From: Clavulina sp. PMI_390
Taxonomy: Eukaryota > Basidiomycota > Agaricomycetes > Cantharellales > Hydnaceae
Length of the DNA: 16,090 nucleotides
Reading direction: 5' to 3'
NCBI GenBank assembly: GCA_015039315.1
Contig: WIDE01000140.1
Coordinates: forward strand, 53,039 to 69,128
Part shown: positions 9,099 through 16,090 of the stretch, one piece after another
Layout of the letters: every line of letters starts with the position of its first letter
Position numbering within the stretch: the first letter of the stretch is position 1
Translations under genes and position numbers: made by a program
Notes under the pieces: model-generated
Told to the model about the DNA's origin: nothing
Seen by the model: only the letters and a program-made list of their open reading frames with translations
Databases searched by the model: none

Positions 9099-9417
9099 AC
9101 AAGTGCGCAATATTTTGACAAATTTATCACCCTCCTCCATCGTCGCGCCCGCAGGGGTGAACCTTGGACAACTATCAGGTTATGCCATGATACATTATTC
9201 ATCCAGCACTAAATCATCAAAATCGTCTAGCTGGACCGCGAGGGCTATTCCCTGCATAAAATACGCTATCTTGATGAGGCGGTTTCTTCCGAGCACATGC
9301 TTCAGAGATTGCGCGGCTGTTCCGTGGCCAATCTCAAGTCGCTTGATTTCCCAAAGCCGTTGTTCGGCTCACTGACTTCTTGCTTCTCTGCCGGCCATCG
9401 CTCCGCTTTCCAAAACT
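9099..9417 (+). pseudogene. Possible coding relic with two in-frame stops
   Basis: Directly after the acceptor-like TTTCAG at 9098, one frame reads SAQYFDKFITLLHRRARRG, then meets a TAA and a TAG, then continues REGYSLHKIRYLDEAVSSEH and LKSLDFPKPLFGSL before a stop at about 9417. The composition looks coding, but the stops are not removed by any obvious intron and I do not recognise the family. It may instead be untranslated leader of the downstream NLR gene. Confidence 0.25.
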
Positions 9418-9548
9418 AGCTTCCGCCGCCACTGATCCATCCTTTGCTCACGTGAGCTAGGGCTGTGAACCTCATGTTGTCCTCCCATCCGATAACACGC
9501 TGAGCAGCCGACCACCCCGCGACGGAGACCTCCCCATTCTGAAAAACC

Positions 9549-12500
9549 ATGTCTCTCCCACCCTCAGACACTGGCGACGACGATAGAACCCTTGCGGCCA
9601 TGTGGACGAAAGCCGTTCAGGAATTCGAGAAATCCTCAGGAATGCCCCTGAACAACCACCCCTTGGCTAAAATCTTTGGGCACGATCTAACGAGCGAGTC
9701 GATCGGAAAAGCTCTCGATCAGTGTGATGCTGGTCTCAAGAAGTTTCGCAACAGAGGACAATTTGTACTCAATGCTTTGACACCGCTCCTTGACTTGGTG
9801 AAGGCTGTCGTTGACCCACTCGGTGATGTTGTCGAAAACGTGAGTCGGATTTGGATACTAATGCCAATGACTCTAGCTCAGGATCTACCAACTTTCTCTA
9901 GGCTGGTCTTCCAGGTGGGAAAATAATATTTAGCGCAGTTGGTCGCCTGTTTGAGGTTTGTGTCTATCCTTCCTTGTAGTGATAGTGGGCCAGCTCAGCA
10001 GCCAGCTAGGCAATCAAAGGCGTCTCCAAACGCTATGACAGCTTGGCCGAAGCTCTCATCCAGATGAGAGGTATACTGGCTCGTATCCAGCTTCTTTGCG
10101 GTGCAAATGCGATAGGACCTCTTCGCAAGTTGTGCGTTCAAACATTATCTGAATTACTCGCCATCATCTCGCTCTTTGTCAAATACTGTGAGGTTGCACG
10201 CTCCAAGCAAGCAACCAAAGCTTTGGCCGCGCGTATTAGTGAGTTTTCCAGTTAATTCCCATGATTCCCCACTGATTTTTGACTATACAGGGGACTTCTG
10301 GAAGTCAATTAGTGGCGAAGATGATTCCCAGCCTGTCTTTGCAGAACTTAGCCGATTGATAGATGAGAGCGACAAGACTGTGAACGCTCAGACCTTAGCC
10401 CTGACTACCCAAAGTTAGCAGAGCACCCGACTGGTTGGAATCATCCAATCTAAAAGTTTCCTCTTTCTTTATAGTTCGAAACACGCAGAGTGCGAATCCT
10501 CTGTGATATTAGGTCGGATATGATCACTGACGAACCGACAGGGCTACAGGAGGCTCTCCAGAGGATATCCCCCCCTGACTCTAGCCAGAACCAAGATGAG
10601 CGACTCGAGCAGGGCAAGGTGGTTTCCGATCATGCGCAATGGCTTCTCATCAGCTCGCAATTCGAGGGGTGGTGTAAAAGTACAAACGGTTTCTTCTGGA
10701 TTGTTGCTGATGGTATGCAATATTTTATAACGTTCTGTCCGGGACTGCGCTTATAAAAGATGAAGCTGGTGTAGGGAAAAGCGTCCTATGGTGCCAATGT
10801 CCTTTATACAGCATTCCCCCTGACGCTCTACCTTACTGTTTCAATTTTCCAGCGCGGAAGTGATCAGGCATCTTCAAAAGAGCTCTTCAGCATCAGGAGC
10901 GGCGCTTTCTTACCACTACTTTGATTATAGGGAGTCTGATAAACGCGTATACGACAAATTCCTTGCATCAATTATAACCCACTTCAGTGATACATCAGCT
11001 GAGTGCCAAAAAGTCCTCTTAACTGCCTTTTCTCAGGCGGATATTCCAACAACCGCATCAAGGAGAGAGCTTGAGGACCTTGTGAAATCTATGCTAGCCA
11101 CTAGTAGTCCCAAGTTTCTTGTTGTTGATGCCCTGGATGAATGCATGGAGGAGGGCAAGAACCGGAAGCTGCTTCTCTCCTACCTCCGGGATCTAACAAA
11201 TGGTTCGGTACCTCGTAATGGAGATCTTTGCATATTTGCTACCAGCCGTCCGTTGCCCGATATTAATCGTGCTCTTTGGCATGCCCCTAATAAGATTGTC
11301 ACTCATCGGTTGCAACTCAGAGGTCAGCCTGACCATCGGACAACGCTGAGGAACTTCATTGACATCAACCTACATGGCGAGGATTTTGAGGGCTCCAACT
11401 GGTCATCGAGCTTCAAGGAGGGGGTAGCAAGCACACTGTTGGACAAGTCTCAATCCATGTCCGTGGGCTTCGTCATCTCATTCCATCTTGCCTTTATGGA
11501 ATCTCACCTTGTTTTATCGTCAGGTTTCTCTGGGTACAGCTTCAGATAGAACGTTTGAAAGGTTACACCCAAACTGCTGCAGCTGAACTGCTGCTGGATC
11601 TTCCTATGGACCTGGCAGCAACCTACAATCGCATTTTCCGCGAGTTTAAGGGGCATCAAGAGACTGCTCACGCGGTGCTTGAGTGCATCATTGCTGCAAA
11701 TGTTCAAGGCCAGCCTCTATCTCAGGCAGAGATTCAAGAGCTGCTCCGATTCAACCTGAATCCTACCCAAAACAGGCCGAAATGTTTGCTTGTGGGGGCC
11801 TGTTATAAGAAGGATGGTTCGCAAGCTAAGCTTCCTGAAAGCGAAGTTGATGTTTTCAAATATCTACCGAGCTCTTTACTAAGGCTCGATGACAAGGGTT
11901 GCATCCAGTTCATACATTTCACCGCCCAAGAATACCTCCTCTCGACGCCTAAGCCTGACGATATCATGCATCACCACTTTGGCACTTCTCTGCAAAAAGC
12001 AACTTCTACCTTTCTCCTTGTGTTACTCAGTGCACTTGACGGATATAATGCCCCATTTCTCCCCACTCTCATGCGCTATGCCGATGAGTCGTGGTACATT
12101 CACGCAAAGTCAGCCTTGGCTGATGATACATCAATCACCAAGGCAATGGAGTACTTCCTCGACCCAAGCTCTCAGTCCTTCAATGCATGGGCGGACAGAA
12201 TATACAAAGATATTGACCTCAAAGCATATCAAAAGGGAAATTCACCGCATTCCAATCACAACCATCCAATTCATTGGGCCGTCCGCATCGGCTCGTTGGC
12301 CCAGGTGAAACGCCTCTGTCAGCTTGACTTGAAGAATAAAATTGGCTCTCACTCCGAAATCCGTAATGCATATGACAGGTTCAATTGGACTCCTCTTTGT
12401 TGGGCGGCTGTGTGTGGTCATGCGGAAATTTTCACTCTTCTTTTGGAGGGGAATGATTCCTGGACCACTCAGCATGTTGGCCCATTCTCTCGTCCGTTCG

Positions 12501-13261
12501 ATGCCGACTCGCTGTTTCGGCGTTCGGAATTATCAGATCACAAACTCCTAGACATTTTACTTTGCACGGACGTTACACCGCTGTTCATTCCAAATGTGGA
12601 TGTCTCAGATCCCACGCCTCTTGCATGGCCATCAAATTCACTTCGCTCGTTATCCGAGTTGAATTCAAAATCAGCCACCATGGCGCAAGCGCTCTTAGGC
12701 CCTGGTGCAAATCCAACAGCCGTTAGGCTGCTATGGGCTCGGGACTCAGGAGGTTATACGCCACTCCTGCAAGTTCTCATCCAAGGGAGAAACTCAAAAG
12801 AGCAGCGAACATGGCTCTTGGATCTCATCACGGTCTTGCTATCCAACGGCGCCGATCCTCACGTGCGAATCATCAATGGCGAGGGCATTGCCCATATTGC
12901 TTGCGATGAGAATGCGTGGATACTTCCGGCCCTGATGGCCAAGGTTATAATTGATGTGAATCTTGGTAACAACGATGGTGACACGCCTTTGCACCTTGCG
13001 GTTCGGCAGGCGAGAACGGAGACCGTTGAAATCCTGTTGAATGTGGGTGCAGATCCCAACAAGTGCAACAAAGGAGGTCATGGATCGCTTGATATTCTTG
13101 TAAAGCGAGTGGCCAAGTATCAGTTTGCTATTCCCGGGAGCTGGGAGGAATCCTCACTGAAACACTACCAGAGGATATGTGCCCTGCTTGAATCACATGG
13201 CGCACAATTGCACTCCCAAGCGCAGAAAAAAAATAAGCAAGTTCATGTCCAGTTCATTTGA
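9549..13261 (+). CDS. Goodbye-NACHT-ankyrin STAND NTPase (fungal NLR-like protein)
   Basis: Proposed exons are 9549-9839, 9902-9955, 10010-10238, 10291-10413, 10491-10712, 10766-10790, 10853-11458 and 11524-13261. They sum to 3288 bp (about 1095 residues) with every phase consistent. Residues 19 to about 135 resemble the fungal STAND N-terminal Goodbye domain (ALTPLLDLVKAVVDPLGDVV, then AGLPGGKIIFSAVG). The NACHT NTPase has Walker A ADAGVGKS (305-312), Walker B FLVVDALDE (403-411) and a sensor IFATSRP (442-448). FIHFTAQEYL (646-655) closes the winged-helix part. Ankyrin-type repeats lie at about 760-830 and 925-1040, the clearest being GDTPLHLAV (1002-1010) followed by VEILLNVGADPN. Family knowledge: such proteins switch from ADP- to ATP-bound oligomers on sensing a ligand, and some control non-self recognition or regulated cell death. 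The ligand is unknown. The first Gly of the canonical Walker A is Ala here. The acceptor of intron 4 is uncertain, and the donors of introns 6 (GTGCCA) and 7 (GTCCGT) are weak. Confidence 0.92.
10766..10790 (+). other. 25-bp micro-exon encoding the Walker A core
   Basis: The exon begins two bases into an Ala codon, holds the codons for GVGKSVL, and ends two bases into the Cys codon. Its flanking introns are 10713-10765 and 10791-10852. An alternative acceptor at 10759 would make a 31-bp exon and insert Asp-Glu before AGVGKS. The 10765 acceptor gives the more family-like ADAGVGKS. Confidence 0.75.
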
Positions 13262-13807
13262 TTTCTTATGTATAGATGATTTTGCTTGCACGCGCTGGCC
13301 AGATAGCTATTTATCTCATTACTCGTGTACTGGTCGCATGCATTGGCAAATGTTCTGGGTTAGAAGCGTACAAACGATTCAAACAACGATCCGTACCCGA
13401 ACGCTGGCATAAAGCAGTCCCTGCCGGATGAAGAAAAGAAAAGTACCTGACTACATAAAATTACAGGGATACGGACACTACAATTCTCTATGCAGTGATA
13501 GGAGGTGGAGGGTGTGGGGATAGATGGTAGTGAGGATAGAAGGGAGCAGTCATGTGATGGCTCCAGTTCAAATGGGGGTCGATCGTGAAGATACTGCTGA
13601 GGCGTCGACGAACTCCAAGTCGTTCATCTTTTGCCTTGATAGCTAGGCTAAAGTGCATACTGTCAGGCAGGAAAACGAGAAGAATTGATTCGCTTTTGGT
13701 GCCAGATCAAAAAGATTGTCATCCCTCAGAGAGAAGGGGAGCAGTGAGGGAGGTCTTAGTCCGTCGGAGTCCTTCCAGCAGATTGCTTTTGCGTCGACTA
13801 GGAGATA
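13262..13807. other. 3' flank of the NLR gene, nothing recognised
   Basis: Holds the presumed 3' untranslated region and terminator zone of the NLR-like gene. The next part is purine-rich (13480-13560). The open frame at 13585-13845 has a low-complexity Arg/Ser-rich translation and no family signature. I see no gene here. Confidence 0.5.
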
Positions 13808-14272
13808 CTAGCGGTCATGATGGCGGTCATACCACGCTGGAATGAAGTGAGGCACAACTTTCCCCAGGGCGTCGACCACGAAGAGCAGCAACAATGTGAA
13901 GAAGATGAGAAATCAGGGAGCTAGTATATAGTTCAAGATATTACCACCTTCTATCCACAACTTGAGATTATCCGAAGACTGAGCCTGCTTCGTTCTAGCG
14001 AAATGTCCCAGGCCTCGTGAATGCATGCTAGGCGAACGATTCGGGTGTGGAATCTCAGCAGTAGACGCAAGATCTGTGGGTTCTTTGATAGACGTTCAAC
14101 AGGCGAGGGACCAGACATGCTCTCTACACGTGTCGTAACACCGTTTATGGTGAACATTAATGTGAACAGCTTCAGAATAACAAATAATCCCACCCAAGAG
14201 CTATTTCCGGCTGATGAGCCACTGGGGCTCAACTCGGAGGCAGAACAGTATAACTTTTTGGCAAGAACTTAG
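13808..14272 (-). pseudogene. Probable relic of a gene with a C-terminal membrane segment
   Basis: One minus-strand frame (about 14090 to the TAG at 13810-13808) reads SIKEPTDLASTAEIPHPNRS, then SSDNLKLWIEGGNILNYILA, a TGA at 13915-13913, then FLIFFTLLLLFVVDALG and KVVPHFIPAWYDRHHDR before the final stop. Upstream, a second frame (about 14265-14095) continues smoothly as WVGLFVILKLFTLMF...MSGPSPVE. A one-base shift near 14097 would join them. The pattern of two hydrophobic segments and a Ser/Pro-rich linker suggests a small membrane protein that has decayed. I do not recognise the family. The opposite strand is also open over part of the region (14021-14272). Confidence 0.35.
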
Positions 14273-14421
14273 GACATGCTGCGACAAAGCAACACTCATG
14301 AGAAAATATGCGGTAGCAACTAACTTGAAGCACCAATATCCCGCTAGTTATCCTTTAATAAAGAGTTTCTGTCCTCAATTAGCACAATTTCATAGGCACT
14401 ACAGGATAGACGATATAAAAA

Positions 14422-14782
14422 TTACAAGCAAATCGAGATGGAATTCATATCAGCTGGGGTGCACAGCATATCGGCAGGTGCAGCACACTGCTGAGGCATT
14501 CCATTGAGATTTTCCACCCGTAGCATTGACTGTGAAGGTGAAAGGTGTAAATTATCGAATCGAATGCCAAGAGGTCTACGGATGTTGTTAGGATGGCAAA
14601 GGGCGATAGGTGGTGATCTCGTCGATTTGTTGCTTGACCTGGGGTAGGAAAGTGGGGCATGATAGCGTTCTTGATCCTCTGGTGTGTCCTCACAGGGATG
14701 AAAGCATATCGACTGTGTTGAGTACATCTTGCCGACGTAAGATGCTGGTCTTGGTGATCGTGGTGTGAAGCTCGCCAAGCAT
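14422..14782 (-). CDS. Weak two-exon candidate, about 101 residues
   Basis: An ATG at 14782 opens MLGELHTTITKTSILRRQDV to 14694, followed by a 55-bp candidate intron (14693-14639, GTGAGG...CCCCAG). A second exon runs in phase to the TAA at 14424-14422 and contains NNIRRPLGIRFDNLHLSPS. The splice sites are good and the phase works. The protein family is unknown and two other frames are open over the same bases, so this may be chance or part of a relic. Confidence 0.22.
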
Positions 14783-16090
14783 GAGCGGTGGAGCACTGCA
14801 GGGGCTGTATAGAGCTAAAGCCAGTTACAGGTGCCCATCCTATCGGGCCGACATCACCGCCAATCGATGTGCCGTGGAACGGCATAGGGCCACCCTATGG
14901 AGGCTAGGACACAGATCCTATACTTGTAATGGGGTATAGTCCCGGCACTATGTGCCTTTCGGCGGCCCGACACCGTAAAAGCGATTGTCTCTGTCTCTCA
15001 TAGTGAGCGAGCGCAGCCCGATCAATGTGGAAAAACCAAAGCCAGTCAACACCATCTATGAATCGAACGGGTATCCGCCATCAGTTTGAGTGATTAAACA
15101 GAGTCCCCACCAAGATCTGAGCATGTATCAACCATAGCTCCGCAAGTCAGGGTTAATGGAGTAGAGCCTGGATAGATGCCTCTCACCACACAGTGCATAG
15201 CGAATGGGATTTACCTGTCAATTCAAGGGGTGCTGAAAGGGGTCTGATAAGATCATATCTAATTTGTATTAGTTTGGCACACGAACCGGTTCCGCGGGTG
15301 AGCGCGATGGGGAGACAATATTACTAATTAGTGTTCTTGACAGACGTCAGCTCAGCACCCGGGGAGGGATACACGAATACAAAGACAGTAGGAGACTTTG
15401 TAGAATATTTCTCCAGCATTCGTCACTTCGGAGCAAAATCAGAACTCCAAGTTTCCAACGGAGGCTCCGGAAAGTTCAGATAAGTGTAGTGCTCCCTGGC
15501 TGTGGTGGTCACTCGGATTCCCTACCCCCATACTAAGATATTCCCGAGCAGCAATAGTTGATCGAAAGCGAGGGCGCGATAGCGTGGTAAGAGAGCTTTC
15601 AAGGGTGACATCCAGAGCATTGGACGATGGCTCGCCGACTCAGTGAGGCGAGAGAAAACAGTGAGGTTTCCCTTCACGCTCACTGAATCTCTCAATATCT
15701 CGGTACTCGTGGGACATACTGTAAAGTCAAAAGTTGGAGATGCCCAAAGAGAGCCAAAAAAGCAAGCGTGCGAAAAGGCCAAGCGTGGCGGTGCTGGATA
15801 GCATTCCCACGGCATGCATCACCACTGCGGGTTCGCTCAGCGAACTTCGCTGCCCTTCATTTGACGACCCGTAGCTATGATCCAAATATCCTGGTGCTAT
15901 GTCGTTTTCTGATTGGGGACACGTCGGAACTGGGGAGGAAAAGACTGGTTTCCATGTTTGGTAAGTGGCAGTGCAGGCACGAAATTCAATCGATTTGCAA
16001 TATCTGCAATAGGGCGATGTCCAATACTCTTGGAAGGTGGAGCCTCAGGTCTGATCGGGATCCCCGTATCGCCTCTCGCGTCGCCAACAA
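14783..16090. other. Right-hand stretch without a supported gene
   Basis: No family-level match or convincing exon structure. A minus-strand frame at 15522-15815 is open but has no signature. Small structures are visible: a hairpin CTCGCC/GGCGAG near 15632-15653 and a 15-bp near-palindrome GTTCGCTCAGCGAAC at 15831-15845. Neither has an assigned role. Confidence 0.4.

Noticed and set aside
11889..12308. Plus-strand ORFs at 11889-12308, 12342-12551 and 12705-12935, and minus ORFs at 12242-13081
   Set aside because: They are shadows of the NLR-like gene's last exon in other frames. The ankyrin and winged-helix motifs are in the 11524-13261 frame.
14021..14272. 83-residue plus-strand ORF
   Set aside because: It has some coding-like stretches but overlaps the minus-strand relic, lacks splice partners and has no recognisable family. 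Not strong enough to list.
15522..15815. 97-residue minus-strand ORF
   Set aside because: No family motif, no intron signals and no neighbours. An open frame of this length is expected by chance.

Overview
This looks like a fragment of a filamentous ascomycete genome, probably Eurotiomycete-like (inference). The two best genes are cut by many short spliceosomal introns of about 52-85 bp, and both products are typical of such fungi: a membrane-anchored amidohydrolase-family protein and a Goodbye-NACHT-ankyrin STAND/NLR-like protein. I see no bacterial operons, rRNA, tRNA or CRISPR.

Layout. (1) 1-1552, minus strand: 5' part of an intact amidohydrolase-family gene. Eight exons are visible and the 3' end runs off the left edge. 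(2) 1553-2830: no convincing gene, only weak ORFs. (3) 2833-4893, minus strand: a decayed gene for a polytopic membrane protein of unknown function. It appears to be disrupted by two compensating frameshifts at or near homopolymers and by a 513-bp TA-flanked inverted-repeat element (4203-4715) that separates a possible 5' coding fragment from the body of the gene. (4) 5141-6542: a 1402-bp non-autonomous DNA transposon with 33-bp terminal inverted repeats starting CACTG, a 3-bp target duplication CAG, and clusters of a GTCCTGG/CCAGGAC motif inside each end. This architecture is CACTA/EnSpm-like. (5) 6543-6852: a second inverted-repeat element (about 310 bp, ends CAGTGCTTGG). The CACTA-like element seems to have landed exactly in its left terminus. 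(6) 6853-9098: about 2.2 kb in which I recognise nothing. (7) 9549-13261, plus strand: a complete eight-exon gene for an approximately 1095-residue STAND NTPase. (8) 13262-16090: mostly non-coding, with a probable gene relic on the minus strand (13808-14272) and one weak two-exon candidate.

How it fits together. The window shows no pathway or operon. It reads as an accessory, transposon-rich segment between two intact genes: a conserved metabolic-type gene on the left and an NLR-like surveillance or cell-death gene on the right. The middle is built from at least three structurally non-autonomous DNA elements, two apparently nested, and broken genes. I found no evidence of a new multi-gene defence system. 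The most interesting structures are the nested elements, the element-split gene, and the 25-bp micro-exon that carries the NLR's Walker A motif.
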